From Clostridia bacterium (GTDB taxonomy: Bacteria; Bacillota; Clostridia; Lachnospirales; Lachnospiraceae): a stretch of 64,000 nucleotides of DNA. A program made the translations under genes and the position numbers. Position 1 is the stretch's first letter, and every line of letters starts with the position of its first letter. Shown one piece after another: positions 13,557 through 23,091 of the stretch. Under the pieces are notes generated by a model that ran no database searches, had not been told where the DNA came from, and worked only from the letters and a program-made list of their open reading frames with translations. The stretch covers positions 1-64,000 of the forward strand of contig CAJTHL010000002.1 in NCBI GenBank assembly GCA_910576205.1, given 5' to 3'.

Positions 13557-14719
13557 TACTGAATCACCCTCACCTTCAATACGCCGCCGATATTCTGAAG
13601 CTTCTTAATCAGCTCCGGGCTGGCTTTGGATGCCAGGTCAAACATGGAATAGGCATAGTTGCCCCGGCTCTTATTTGTCATATTTTCAATATTGTGATCC
13701 TCGCCGCTGATAACCGCCGTAAACTGCCCCAGCATATTCTTGATATTGCGGTGGGCAATGGTAATCCGGCAGGAACAGGCGGGAATCCCTAAATCGCAAT
13801 CCGGAAAATTCACGGAATTTTTGATATTTCCGTGTTCCAGGTAGCAACGCACTTCCTTTACGGCCACTCTGGCGCAGTTTTCCTCCGCCTCCAGGGTGGA
13901 AGCGCCCAGATGGGGAATTACAATGGTTCCCTTGGCCCCTGCGGTAATAGGATTTGGGAAATCCGACACATAGCGCTTTACTTTTCCGCTCTTCAAGGCG
14001 TCCACCATGTCCTTTTCGTCCACCAGCAGATCCCGGGCAAAATTCAATACCACTACCCCGTCCTTCATTCTGGAAATGGCGGCGGCATTTATCATCTGGC
14101 GGGTACTGTCCAGAAGGGGCACATGGATGGTTATGTAGTCACATTCCCGGTAAATATCATCCACATTCGTAATATGGCGAATGCTGCGGGACAGATTCCA
14201 GGCCGCCTCCACAGAGATATAGGGGTCGTAGCCCAGCACTTCCATGCCAAGATGGGTGGCGGAATTTGCCACCTGGACACCGATAGCTCCAAGGCCGATA
14301 ATGCCCAGCTTCTTGCCCATAAGTTCCCGGCCCGCAAACTGCTTTTTCTGCTTCTCTGAAAGCTTTGCAATGTCCTCGTTCATGCGCTCCGACTGCACCC
14401 AGTTTACGCCGCCGATAATGTCCCTGGAAGCCAGAAGAAGCCCGGCAAGCACCAGCTCCTTCACGCCGTTGGCATTGGCTCCTGGCGTGTTAAATACCAC
14501 GATTCCCTGCTCGGAGCAGCGCTCCAGGGGGATATTGTTGACGCCGGCTCCGGCCCTTGCAATAGTGCAGAGCTTCCCGGGAAGTTCCATATCATGCATC
14601 ATGGCGCTTCGCACCAGAATGGCATCCGCCTCCCCCATCTCCTCCGACGCCTCATACTCCTTGCTGAAATGATCCAGTCCGAAACTGGCAATGGGATTTA
14701 AGCAATAATAATGAAACAT
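13556..14719 (-). CDS. serA: D-3-phosphoglycerate dehydrogenase
   Basis: Catalyses the first step of serine synthesis, oxidising 3-phosphoglycerate with NAD. The 387-residue protein has the NAD-binding motif LGIIGLGAIGVQVAN (about 143-157), the catalytic Arg/Glu/His set of D-2-hydroxyacid dehydrogenases (FARDLLVDEKDM and VIPHLGASTLEAEENCA) and a C-terminal ACT domain that usually senses serine. It is the short ACT-bearing form rather than the >500-residue type. Three bases separate it from the serC stop. Confidence 0.9.
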   Translation of the reverse strand: MFHYYCLNPIASFGLDHFSKEYEASEEMGEADAILVRSAMMHDMELPGKLCTIARAGAGVNNIPLERCSEQGIVVFNTPGANANGVKELVLAGLLLASRDIIGGVNWVQSERMNEDIAKLSEKQKKQFAGRELMGKKLGIIGLGAIGVQVANSATHLGMEVLGYDPYISVEAAWNLSRSIRHITNVDDIYRECDYITIHVPLLDSTRQMINAAAISRMKDGVVVLNFARDLLVDEKDMVDALKSGKVKRYVSDFPNPITAGAKGTIVIPHLGASTLEAEENCARVAVKEVRCYLEHGNIKNSVNFPDCDLGIPACSCRITIAHRNIKNMLGQFTAVISGEDHNIENMTNKSRGNYAYSMFDLASKASPELIKKLQNIGGVLKVRVIQ

Positions 14720-14721
14720 GA

Positions 14722-15804
14722 CTACAGATTTTCCTCCTCAAATTTTTTCATAAATGCCACCAGGGCCTCCACGCCGGCCTTGGGCATGGCATTGTAAATG
14801 CTGGCCCGCATACCGCCTACGCTGCGGTGCCCTTTTAGATTTACAAGGCCTTCTGCCGTGGCTTCCTTTACAAATTTTGCGTCCGTCTCCTTGTCTCCCG
14901 TCACAAAGGGGACGTTCATTAGGGAGCGGTCCTCTTTGTGTACCGTGCCCTTAAACAGACGGCTTTCGTCAAGATAGTTATAGAGAATGGCAGCCTTTTC
15001 CTCGTTGCGCTGTTTCATAACGGAGAGTCCGCCCATGGATTTCAGCCATTGGAATACTTTCCCGCACATATAAATACAGTAGGAATTGGGCGTATTGTAC
15101 AGGGAACCTGCGTCCGCGTGAATCTTATATTTCATATAGGTGGGCGTTCCTGGAAGAACATCCTCCGTTATCAGATCCTCCCGGATGATGACGATTACCA
15201 TGCCAGCAGGCCCTATATTTTTCTGGACGCCGCCGTAGAGCAGGCCATATTTCGTCACATCCACCGGCTCTGACAGGAAGCAGGAGGATACGTCGGACAC
15301 CAGAAGCTTTCCTTTGGTGTCTGGAAGCTCTTTGAATTTTGTCCCATAAATCGTATTGTTTTCACAGATATACACATAGTCCGCCTCCGGGCTTACAGGC
15401 AGATCCGAACAGTCCGGGATATAAGAAAAGGTTTTATCCTCAGAGGAAGCAATTTTTACTGCCTTACCGAAAATGGCAGCCTCCGTATAAGCCCTCTTCG
15501 CCCACTGGCCGGTGACAATATAATCCGCCACGCGGTTTTTCATAAGGTTCATGGGAATCATGGAAAATTGCAGATGGGCGCCTCCCTGCAGAAACAACAC
15601 CTTATAATCTTCCGGTATATTTAAGAGATCCCGCAAATCCTGTTCCGCTGTGGTAAGGATTTCCTCAAAGTCCCGGGAGCGGTGGGACATTTCCATAACG
15701 GACATTCCGGTTCCCCGGTAATCCAGCATTTCCGCTGCGGCTTCCTTTAAAACCTCCTGGGGCAAAACAGCGGGGCCGGCCGAAAAGTTATACACACGAC
15801 TCAT
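14722..15804 (-). CDS. serC: Phosphoserine aminotransferase
   Basis: Converts 3-phosphohydroxypyruvate and glutamate to phosphoserine. The 360-residue PLP enzyme begins MSRVYNFSAGPAVLPQEVLK, a hallmark of SerC, and contains LFLQGGAHLQF, the PLP-lysine segment YGGVQKNIGPAG and the C-terminal GHRSVGGMRASIYNAMP. GAGGAGG lies 10 nt before the ATG. It is the first gene of serC-serA-DUF1015. No phosphoserine phosphatase is in the window. Confidence 0.93.
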   Translation of the reverse strand: MSRVYNFSAGPAVLPQEVLKEAAAEMLDYRGTGMSVMEMSHRSRDFEEILTTAEQDLRDLLNIPEDYKVLFLQGGAHLQFSMIPMNLMKNRVADYIVTGQWAKRAYTEAAIFGKAVKIASSEDKTFSYIPDCSDLPVSPEADYVYICENNTIYGTKFKELPDTKGKLLVSDVSSCFLSEPVDVTKYGLLYGGVQKNIGPAGMVIVIIREDLITEDVLPGTPTYMKYKIHADAGSLYNTPNSYCIYMCGKVFQWLKSMGGLSVMKQRNEEKAAILYNYLDESRLFKGTVHKEDRSLMNVPFVTGDKETDAKFVKEATAEGLVNLKGHRSVGGMRASIYNAMPKAGVEALVAFMKKFEEENL

Positions 15805-15843
15805 TCTCTCATATCCTCCTCTTACAAAGCACTATTAGAATTG

Positions 15844-15872
15844 ATTTTACATGTTTCTAAATCCGCCGTCAA
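15844..15872 (-). promoter_or_regulatory. Promoter of the serC operon
   Basis: Minus-strand TTGACG (15867-15872), 17 nt, TAAAAT (15844-15849). The leader to the serC start is about 35 nt, too short for a riboswitch. Confidence 0.65.
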
Positions 15873-15916
15873 TAGCTAATTTAGACAAATGTCCGCTCAA
15901 AAAAGACATTCCCTTG

Positions 15917-17272
15917 TCAGTAATACAACACCACCGGCATGCCTACCTCCACCTGCTCAAAAATATCCCCCATAATATCCCTGGAAATGTTTACGCAGCC
16001 GTGAGAACCGTTTGTCTTGTAGATATCCCCCCCAAAGGTAGTGCGCCAGCTGGAATCGTGAATCCCGTAACCGCGGTAGAAAGGAACCCAGTATTGGACA
16101 AAATCCGTGTATCCCGGGCCCCGGAGTGTGCGGTTTCGCTCCTTGCTGTAGATGTAGGCCAGCATTCCGGGCGTACCCTGCCCTTTGCTCATGTTTCCGG
16201 TGACCACGTCCGTCTCCATCACCACCTGGCCGTCCCGGTAAACCCAGAGATGCTGGGCAGTGATATCCACTTCCACATAGGTATTGCCGATCTCCGAGCC
16301 CATTTTGGGACCGGACGGAACCAGATAATAAGGCTCCCGTTCCATAACCTTGCCCTCCCGGATACAGGCTAAAAGCGCCTCTTTCTCCGCCTCCCGGTCT
16401 ATACGCCAGGCGTGTCTGGAATCAGACAGGACAATACGTCCCCGCCGGGTGCTGTAAAATACCCGCTTGATGGATTCGCCGTCACAGGTATCCGCCAGTT
16501 CATCCACATACGCCTCAATTTTATCCGTGAGAAGAAGGGGCTTTCCCTGGGAAATGTCAATCCATTCCCGGATTTTCCCGGCGTCCAGTATCAAGGGAGC
16601 CTCCCCGATCTCATAGGTTATCCGGGCGGAAAGCCAGATATCCAGCTGCGCCGTTATTTCCAGAAGAGCGGGAGAATCCTTGCAGATATCTGGCTTCTGG
16701 TAGTAATCCTGAAGCCGGATATCAGGAGTCTGACTGGCAAAGGCCTGGCGGACACCCTCCGAAAATCGTGCTCTGTCAACAAGCGTCCCATCCCTCTCCG
16801 CCTCCACCCGGTATCCCGTATCCGTAAACAGGATTCTGGCATTCTGGGGGGATGTTCCGCCTTTTATGCAGTCCAGGCTGTCCAGGGTATTCTCAAAGGT
16901 TTCTTCCTCAAAAAAGACATCCGGGAGAAACGAGAAGCTATCCCGGCTCCACAGCATACGGAGCCATAGAAAACCGTTTTGCTTCCGCTTTAACGCCAGA
17001 ACTTCGTTGTGGGCTTCATAATGACCGCCCAGGGCTTCCAGCGTCACCACCTCCTGGACGCCCTCCTTCCCTAAGAGAGACAGGGAAGTATTTCCGACCT
17101 GGGCAAGAAGCGCGTTTTCCGCCTCTGCCACACTAAAAAGGCCGTAATCCGCCCCGTTTATCCGGGTTCCGGGAAAAAAGTGTTCCATAAAATATACGGA
17201 CAGTGCCAGGTAAAGAATGACTGCGGCAGTAAGAACGCCAAAGAGATATGGATTTTTTCTGTTTTTTTTCAT
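15917..17272 (-). CDS. L,D-transpeptidase (YkuD) with N-terminal peptidoglycan-binding-like domain
   Basis: A 451-residue membrane-anchored enzyme with one N-terminal helix (about 8-28), a long extracellular region resembling the PG-binding/VanW-type repeats of clostridial transpeptidases, and a C-terminal YkuD catalytic domain with the motif HDSSWRTTFGG...SHGCVNIS. The Cys in SHGC is the nucleophile that forms 3-3 peptidoglycan cross-links. The ATG at 17272 is preferred because GGAGGG lies 12 nt upstream; a GTG four codons earlier would sit on the Shine-Dalgarno. It stands alone between the ser and ilv operons. Confidence 0.85.
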   Translation of the reverse strand: MKKNRKNPYLFGVLTAAVILYLALSVYFMEHFFPGTRINGADYGLFSVAEAENALLAQVGNTSLSLLGKEGVQEVVTLEALGGHYEAHNEVLALKRKQNGFLWLRMLWSRDSFSFLPDVFFEEETFENTLDSLDCIKGGTSPQNARILFTDTGYRVEAERDGTLVDRARFSEGVRQAFASQTPDIRLQDYYQKPDICKDSPALLEITAQLDIWLSARITYEIGEAPLILDAGKIREWIDISQGKPLLLTDKIEAYVDELADTCDGESIKRVFYSTRRGRIVLSDSRHAWRIDREAEKEALLACIREGKVMEREPYYLVPSGPKMGSEIGNTYVEVDITAQHLWVYRDGQVVMETDVVTGNMSKGQGTPGMLAYIYSKERNRTLRGPGYTDFVQYWVPFYRGYGIHDSSWRTTFGGDIYKTNGSHGCVNISRDIMGDIFEQVEVGMPVVLYY

Positions 17273-17344
17273 ATGTGCTTCCACCCTCCCATCCTGGTGG
17301 AGAGATTTCCGCCGTCTTTGTACAACCAGGGAATATATTTGCGA

Positions 17345-17400
17345 CAGGCCCCGCCCTGGATCAGAAAACCTTAAGGGTTTTCCGCCCGGAGCGGGGCCTG
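17345..17400. other. Large two-part stem-loop downstream of ilvB
   Basis: CAGGCCCCGC (17345-17354) pairs with GCGGGGCCTG (17391-17400), and AAAACC (17365-17370) pairs with GGTTTT (17376-17381) inside. It lies about 45 nt beyond the ilvB stop. Neither side has a T-run, so it is at best an atypical terminator or an mRNA 3'-end stabiliser. Confidence 0.45.
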
Positions 17401-17446
17401 CTATAGGGCTTACCGCCTTGCTTCTATATACAAAGATAAATAGACT

Positions 17447-19135
17447 TTACGCCTGGCCTTCTTTTGCCTTTAAATCCTCTGCGTCAAAGGCTTCCTCAAT
17501 AGGCGCTCCCGGCGAAACCATAGGGAACACCTTGTCGTCGCAGTCGATCTGGCAGTCCAGTACTACGGGCCTTCCAAGGGAAATGGCCCGCTCCAAAGCC
17601 GGAGCCAGCTCCTCCTTTGTGGTGACCCGGATGCCCTCACAGCCCAGGCCTTCCGCTACCTTTATAAAATCTACCTTGTCGTCAAGGACTGTGGCGGCAT
17701 AGCGCTGTCCGTAGAACAGGTTCTGCCACTGGCGCACCATGCCCAGCACGTGATTGTTTACCACGATCTGGATAATGGGAATGTTGTAGCGGGAGGCTGT
17801 GGCAAGCTCATTTAAATTCATGCGGAAGCATCCGTCTCCGCCGATATTTACCACGGTTTTGTCCGGATTGGCCACTTTTGCGCCAATGCAGGCCCCCAGG
17901 CCGTAGCCCATGGTTCCAAGACCGCCGGAGGTAAGGAAAGTCCGGGGTTTTTTATATTTATAATACTGGGCCGCCCACATCTGATGCTGGCCCACGTCTG
18001 TGGTGATAATGGCGTCTCCCTTTGTGACGCGGTACAGCTCCTGCAAAATATAGGGACCGGTAAGCTTCTCCGGCTGGTATTTCAACGGATACTTGTTTTT
18101 CAAGGCTTCTATCTCATCCAGCCACTGGGGATGCTGTTTTTCTGCAACCCGCCCGTTTAAGACCTTCAGAACTTCCTTCACATCTCCGATAATGCTTCCT
18201 GCCACCATAATATTCTTGTTGATTTCCGCAGGATCTATATCGATTTGGAGAATCTTTGCCTTTTTGGCAAAACGGGCTGCGTTTCCAATCACACGATCAC
18301 TGAACCGGGCACCGATGGTGATAAGCAGGTCGCAGTGGGAAACGCCGAAATTAGCCGTCTTGGTGCCGTGCATACCCAGCATGCCGGTGTACAGCGCATC
18401 CTCCCCGGAAAACGCGCCCTTTCCCATAAGGCTGTCGCAGACAGGGGCCTGCAGCTTGTGCGCCAGCTCCGTTACCTCCTCTGCGGCATCGGAGATCACT
18501 GCGCCGCCGCCCACGAAGATAAAGGGGCGCTCTGCCTTTTTAATCATTTTCAAGGCCCGCTCCACATCCTCCTCCCGAATGGTGTCTTTCACACGATGGA
18601 TGGCCGCAGGCTCTTTGGGCTCATATTCCGTCTCGTTTGCCGTTACGTCCTTTGTGATGTCCACAAGGACAGGCCCGGGACGGCCGGATCTGGCGATGGT
18701 GAAGGCCCGGCGGATGGTGTCCGCCAGGGCGGTAACATCCTTTACGATAAAATTATGCTTGGTTATAGGCATAGTAACACCCGTAATGTCAATCTCCTGG
18801 AAAGAATCTTTTCCAAGAAGCGGGGTTCCCACATTGCAGGTGATGGCCACCAGGGGAATGGAATCCATATAAGCGGTGGCGATTCCCGTTACCAGGTTTG
18901 TAGCTCCCGGTCCGGAGGTGGCAAAGCATACCCCCACCTTTCCGGTTGAACGGGCATATCCGTCCGCCGCATGGGAGGCTCCCTGTTCATGGGAGGTAAG
19001 GATATGCCGGATTTCGTTATGCTTGTAGAGTGCGTCGTATATGTTTAAAATAGTTCCGCCCGGATACCCGAAAATGGTATCTACGCCCTGCTCTTTCATG
19101 CATTCTACCACAATTTCAGCGCCAGTTAACTGCAT
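17447..19135 (-). CDS. ilvB: Acetolactate synthase, large (catalytic) subunit
   Basis: Condenses pyruvate into acetolactate, the first common step of valine and leucine synthesis. The 562-residue protein shows the N-terminal motif GYPGGTILNIYDAL, the catalytic Glu in LTSHEQGASHAADGYA (Glu about 50) and the thiamine diphosphate motif GDGCFRMNLNELATA...NN. A good AAGGAG precedes the ATG. It is the last gene of leuB-ilvD-ilvB. No small regulatory subunit (ilvN/H) is adjacent, so either it is encoded elsewhere or this is a subunit-independent form. Confidence 0.93.
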   Translation of the reverse strand: MQLTGAEIVVECMKEQGVDTIFGYPGGTILNIYDALYKHNEIRHILTSHEQGASHAADGYARSTGKVGVCFATSGPGATNLVTGIATAYMDSIPLVAITCNVGTPLLGKDSFQEIDITGVTMPITKHNFIVKDVTALADTIRRAFTIARSGRPGPVLVDITKDVTANETEYEPKEPAAIHRVKDTIREEDVERALKMIKKAERPFIFVGGGAVISDAAEEVTELAHKLQAPVCDSLMGKGAFSGEDALYTGMLGMHGTKTANFGVSHCDLLITIGARFSDRVIGNAARFAKKAKILQIDIDPAEINKNIMVAGSIIGDVKEVLKVLNGRVAEKQHPQWLDEIEALKNKYPLKYQPEKLTGPYILQELYRVTKGDAIITTDVGQHQMWAAQYYKYKKPRTFLTSGGLGTMGYGLGACIGAKVANPDKTVVNIGGDGCFRMNLNELATASRYNIPIIQIVVNNHVLGMVRQWQNLFYGQRYAATVLDDKVDFIKVAEGLGCEGIRVTTKEELAPALERAISLGRPVVLDCQIDCDDKVFPMVSPGAPIEEAFDAEDLKAKEGQA

Positions 19136-19157
19136 GTCTTTTTCTCCTTTCAGGTTT

Positions 19158-20822
19158 TTATCTGATTTCCAGAACCGCTCCCCGGTTTCCGGAGGTTACC
19201 ATCTTTGCGTAACGGCTTAGATATCCGGTGGTGATTTTCGGCTCTCTGGGCTGCCATTTTGCTTTTCTGGCGGCCAGCTCTTCCTTGGAAACATCCAGTT
19301 CCAGTTTGTTTTCCGGAATATTGATTCTGATAATATCCCCCTCTTCCACCAGGGCAATGGGACCGCCTACGGCTGCCTCCGGGGATACATGGCCGATAGA
19401 GGCGCCTCTGGAGGCGCCGCTGAAACGTCCGTCCGTAATCAGGGCAACGCTGGAGCCAAGTCCCATTCCGGCAATGGCGGAGGTGGGATTTAACATTTCC
19501 CGCATACCCGGGCCGCCCTTGGGGCCTTCATAGCGGATAACCACCACGTCGCCGGCTACAATTTTTCCGCTCTTAATGGCGTCTATGGCGTCCTCCTCGC
19601 AGTCAAATACACGGGCCGGTCCCTCATGCACCATCATTTCCGGCACAACTGCGGAGCGTTTCACCACGCCGGAGTCCGGGGCAAGGTTTCCCTTTAACAC
19701 GGCGATGCCTCCCGTAACGCTGTAGGGGTTTTCCACCGGACGGATCACCTCCGGATTCTGGTTTACACAGCCGGCAATATTTTCCCCAACGGTCTTTCCC
19801 GTCACCGTCATAAGTCCCGTGTGGAGAAGGTTTTTCTTATTTAATTCGTTCATAACCGCATAGACGCCGCCTGCCTCGTTGAGGTCTTCCATATAGGTGG
19901 GGCCTGCGGGGGCTAAATGGCACAGATTGGGCGTCCGGCTGCTGATTTCATTGGCAATATCCACGTTTAGGTCCACGCCTGCCTCATGGGCGATAGCCGG
20001 AAGATGCAGCATACTGTTGGTGGAGCAGCCAAGGGCCATATCCACGGTAAGGGCGTTTAAAAAGGCGTCCTTTGTCATAATATCTCTGGGACGGATATTT
20101 TTTCTCCACAGCTCCATAACCTGCATTCCTGCGTGTTTGGCAAGCTGCAGGCGTTCGGAATACACGGCCGGGATGGTGCCGTTTCCGGCAAGGCCCATGC
20201 CAAGGGCTTCCGTCAGACAGTTCATGCTGTTGGCCGTGTACATGCCGGAGCAGGAACCGCAGGTGGGACATACTTTCTTTTCAAATTCTTCCACATCTTT
20301 TTCGCTCATGGTGCCGGCCGCATGGGCGCCTACCGCCTCAAACATGCTGGAAAGGCTGCGCTTCTGTCCATGAACGTGTCCGGCCAGCATGGGGCCGCCG
20401 CTTACAAAAATCGTGGGGATGTTGAGTCTGGCCGCGGCCATCAAAAGCCCGGGCACATTCTTGTCACAGTTGGGCACCATTACCAGGGCGTCAAACTGAT
20501 GGGCCATTGCCATGCACTCTGTGGAATCTGCGATGAGATCCCTGGTTACCAGGGAGTATTTCATCCCTGCATGGCCCATGGCAATGCCGTCGCATACAGC
20601 GATGGCCGGAAACACAATGGGGGTTCCCCCTGCCATGGCCACGCCCATTTTCACGGCCTCCACAATCTTATCCAGGTTCATATGACCCGGCACGATCTCA
20701 TTGTGAGAGCTTACGATACCCACCAGGGGACGCTCCAGCTCTTCTTTTGTATAACCTAACGCGTTAAACAGGCTTCTGTGAGGGGCCTGTTGCATACCCT
20801 TTGTCACTGCGTCACTTCTCAT
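19158..20822 (-). CDS. ilvD: Dihydroxy-acid dehydratase
   Basis: Dehydrates dihydroxy-isovalerate and dihydroxy-methylvalerate to the 2-oxo acids. The 554-residue protein starts [19 protein letters not shown] and has the Fe-S cysteine segments [13 protein letters not shown] and [18 protein letters not shown]. The start at 20822 is chosen because AGGAG lies 7-8 nt upstream; the ATG two codons earlier is too close to it. Only 22 nt separate it from ilvB, so they are co-transcribed. Confidence 0.94.
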   Translation of the reverse strand: MRSDAVTKGMQQAPHRSLFNALGYTKEELERPLVGIVSSHNEIVPGHMNLDKIVEAVKMGVAMAGGTPIVFPAIAVCDGIAMGHAGMKYSLVTRDLIADSTECMAMAHQFDALVMVPNCDKNVPGLLMAAARLNIPTIFVSGGPMLAGHVHGQKRSLSSMFEAVGAHAAGTMSEKDVEEFEKKVCPTCGSCSGMYTANSMNCLTEALGMGLAGNGTIPAVYSERLQLAKHAGMQVMELWRKNIRPRDIMTKDAFLNALTVDMALGCSTNSMLHLPAIAHEAGVDLNVDIANEISSRTPNLCHLAPAGPTYMEDLNEAGGVYAVMNELNKKNLLHTGLMTVTGKTVGENIAGCVNQNPEVIRPVENPYSVTGGIAVLKGNLAPDSGVVKRSAVVPEMMVHEGPARVFDCEEDAIDAIKSGKIVAGDVVVIRYEGPKGGPGMREMLNPTSAIAGMGLGSSVALITDGRFSGASRGASIGHVSPEAAVGGPIALVEEGDIIRINIPENKLELDVSKEELAARKAKWQPREPKITTGYLSRYAKMVTSGNRGAVLEIR

Positions 20823-20903
20823 ATACATTCTCCTATTTTAAGTACCGCATCCGCCCTTCCGGAAACTCCTACGGGCAGATGACGTGTTGACGGTGTTTCT
20901 GTG

Positions 20904-21989
20904 TTATGAAATCCGCTCTGCTACCAGGCTGCCCATCTCTTTGGTGCCTACACGGGTGCAGCCTTCAGACATAATGTCTCCCGTCCGGTAGCCCTCGGCC
21001 AGCACCTGCTGTACGGCAGACTCTATGGCGTCCGCCTCCTTGTCCAGGTCAAAGCTGTAGCGCAGCAGCATGGCTCCTGAGAGGATGGTTGCCAGGGGAT
21101 TGGCCAGATCCTGTCCCGCAATATCCGGGGCGGAACCGCCGCTTGGCTCATAAAGGCCGAATTTTGTATCGTTTAAGCTGGCGCTGGAAAGCATTCCAAT
21201 GGAACCCGTAACCATGCTGGCCTCGTCGGAAAGGATATCGCCGAACATGTTCTCTGTGAGAATCACGTCAAACTGGCGGGGATCCTTTACAAGCTGCATG
21301 GCACAGTTGTCCACCAGCATATGCTCATAGGATATGTCCGGATAATCCCTGGCCACTTCCTCCACGATCTTTCTCCAGAGCCGGGAGGAATCCAGCACAT
21401 TAGCCTTGTCTACGCTGGTAACCTTTTTGCGGCGCTTTCCGGCGATATCAAACCCACGCCGGGCAATCCTGCGAATCTCGTTCTCATTGTAGGTAAGCGT
21501 ATCCACAGCAGTCAGGAGGCCGTCCACCTCCTCTGTCTTTCTGGCTCCGAAATAAAGTCCCCCCGTCAGCTCCCGCATAATCATCATGTCAAATCCGTCC
21601 CCGATGATTTCATCCCGCAGAGGGCAGGCGCCTTTCAGCTCCTTGTACAGATAGGCGGGCCTTAAGTTGGCAAACAGACCCATCTCCTTGCGCAGCCGCA
21701 AAAGGGCGGCTTCCGGTCTTTTTTCCGGTGGCAGCTTATACCAGGGGGAGGTCGCCGGATTTCCCCCCACAGAGCCCATCAGTATTGCATCCTGCTTCCG
21801 GATGATTTCCAGGCTTTCTTCCGTCAGCGGCTCTCCGTACGCGTCAATGGAGGCTCCACCCATAAGAACCTCGACCGCCTCTGTTTCGTGGCCGTAAATG
21901 CCAGCCACCTTGTCCAGCACCTTGCGGGCTTCCCTCACGATTTCCGGGCCAATTCCGTCCCCCGGAATTACAGCAAGCTTAAGTCTCAT
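20904..21989 (-). CDS. leuB: 3-isopropylmalate dehydrogenase
   Basis: Oxidative decarboxylation step of leucine synthesis. The 361-residue protein begins [18 protein letters not shown] and has [13 protein letters not shown], the metal/substrate segment [12 protein letters not shown] and the NAD-binding [14 protein letters not shown]. The ATG at 21989 lies 6 nt after GGGGAG; an ATG two codons earlier directly abuts it. It is first in leuB-ilvD-ilvB; leuA, leuC and leuD are not in the window. Confidence 0.93.
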   Translation of the reverse strand: MRLKLAVIPGDGIGPEIVREARKVLDKVAGIYGHETEAVEVLMGGASIDAYGEPLTEESLEIIRKQDAILMGSVGGNPATSPWYKLPPEKRPEAALLRLRKEMGLFANLRPAYLYKELKGACPLRDEIIGDGFDMMIMRELTGGLYFGARKTEEVDGLLTAVDTLTYNENEIRRIARRGFDIAGKRRKKVTSVDKANVLDSSRLWRKIVEEVARDYPDISYEHMLVDNCAMQLVKDPRQFDVILTENMFGDILSDEASMVTGSIGMLSSASLNDTKFGLYEPSGGSAPDIAGQDLANPLATILSGAMLLRYSFDLDKEADAIESAVQQVLAEGYRTGDIMSEGCTRVGTKEMGSLVAERIS

Positions 21990-22023
21990 TTTCATCTCCC
22001 CTTTTTAAAAACCTATGTGTATT

Positions 22024-22052
22024 AATATACCGTAATTCGTCATTTTTTTCAA
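22024..22052 (-). promoter_or_regulatory. Promoter of leuB-ilvD-ilvB
   Basis: Minus-strand TTGAAA (22047-22052), 17 nt, TATATT (22024-22029). The leader is only about 30 nt, so there is no room for a T-box or leader-peptide attenuator here. Control would have to act at the promoter. Confidence 0.65.
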
Positions 22053-22062
22053 CTACTAAATT

Positions 22063-22524
22063 CTACCCGCAGATTCCTTGTATCTGGCTGACGGGAGATC
22101 CTGTTTTTGCGGAAATATCCTCCACCGGCATGCCGTCTTCGTAAAGGCGCCTTATGACAAAGTCCATGGCCTCCCCCACCTCGATCACATGTCCGTCCGG
22201 GTCGTAGATGCGGACTACCCGCTGCCCCCAGGAATGCTCTGTAAGCGGATTCAGAAAAGGCACAGGTTCCGGATACCGTTCCAGTTTTTCCAGGAAGGCG
22301 GACATATTGTTCTCCTCAAAATAGAGCTCCGCGTACCCGTCTCCCTGGCGGGCCTCTCGTCCGATCAGCCGGTTCCAGACGTCACGCTCCTGGAGAACCA
22401 GGCCCTCGGTCAGTATCACGTTTCCCCCAAGATCCGTCAGTACCGTCAGACCGAAAAGCTCCTGGTAAAACTTTACAGACCGCTGGATATTCCGGACAAC
22501 GAGTAAAATATTTTTAAGCTTCAT
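22063..22524 (-). CDS. VOC superfamily (glyoxalase/dioxygenase-like) protein
   Basis: A 153-residue protein starting MKLKNILLVVRNIQRSVKFY, the typical first strand and helix of a glyoxalase/bleomycin-resistance fold. It carries EHSWGQRVVRIYDPDGHVIEVGE, the usual second metal-ligand strand (Glu in VIEVGE). The last 30 residues look like an appended helical hairpin (IRRLYEDGMPVEDISAKTG). It follows the YolD-like gene by 21 nt on the same strand and is probably part of the SOS-controlled polymerase operon. The substrate is unknown. Confidence 0.75.
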   Translation of the reverse strand: MKLKNILLVVRNIQRSVKFYQELFGLTVLTDLGGNVILTEGLVLQERDVWNRLIGREARQGDGYAELYFEENNMSAFLEKLERYPEPVPFLNPLTEHSWGQRVVRIYDPDGHVIEVGEAMDFVIRRLYEDGMPVEDISAKTGSPVSQIQGICG

Positions 22525-22545
22525 ATTGAAATGCTCCTCTCTCCT

Positions 22546-23061
22546 TCAAAGGATTTCTTCGATTCCGGAAATTAAGTCCAGAGAAATCTGTATTTCTTCC
22601 GAAGAAATTTCTTCTGGGAAAAATTCTTCCGGGGAAATGCCGCTGGCCGGGCCGGAGGGGGCTCTATAGAGAATAAGAATCCGTCTTCCGGGGGCGATGG
22701 CCTTTACAAAGCCCCGGACAGTCACATAGATGCCGCCATCCTTGCGGCTGTCGGGCTGGAAACAGACGATTTCCACAAGAGGGGCTTTACAGGTCTCTTT
22801 CATCCGCGCCCGGATATTTCCGAGCCGGATATCCAGCATTTCCCTGGCATCCTCATCCAGCTCCATTTTTGCGCCCGTAAAGCGCCCGGTTTCCCGGATG
22901 GCGTCCCGGTATCCGGTGAGAGCGGCGAATGGGGAAAACTGCGCCGCCCTGTCTGCCACGGGCATCTGGGGATGGGTGGCGGAAACATGATGGGGAAGGC
23001 GGATAATATCCTCATAGCGCTTCCAGTCTTCAGCTGCGTTTTCTGTATCCGAATAAGCCAT
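22546..23061 (-). CDS. YolD-like protein linked to Y-family polymerase
   Basis: A 171-residue protein with the conserved core YEDIIRLPHHVSATHPQM, VADRAAQFSPFAALTGY, seen in small proteins encoded beside DinB/UmuC-type polymerases in Clostridia and loosely called YolD-like. The C-terminal half has short beta strands and an acidic tail. It lies 30 nt downstream of the polymerase gene with its own AAAGGGG. YolD-like proteins are thought to accompany the polymerase as UmuD does UmuC; that role is inference. Confidence 0.7.
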   Translation of the reverse strand: MAYSDTENAAEDWKRYEDIIRLPHHVSATHPQMPVADRAAQFSPFAALTGYRDAIRETGRFTGAKMELDEDAREMLDIRLGNIRARMKETCKAPLVEIVCFQPDSRKDGGIYVTVRGFVKAIAPGRRILILYRAPSGPASGISPEEFFPEEISSEEIQISLDLISGIEEIL

Positions 23062-23091
23062 TTTTCTGCCCCTTTCTGTCTCCTTCCCTTA

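Noticed and set aside
17345..17400. Standard intrinsic terminator for ilvB
   Set aside because: The stem is strong, but neither strand has a following run of T; kept only as a stem-loop.
21990..22062. T-box or leader-peptide attenuator upstream of leuB
   Set aside because: The predicted leader is only about 30 nt and holds no run of Leu/Val/Ile codons or T-box sequence.
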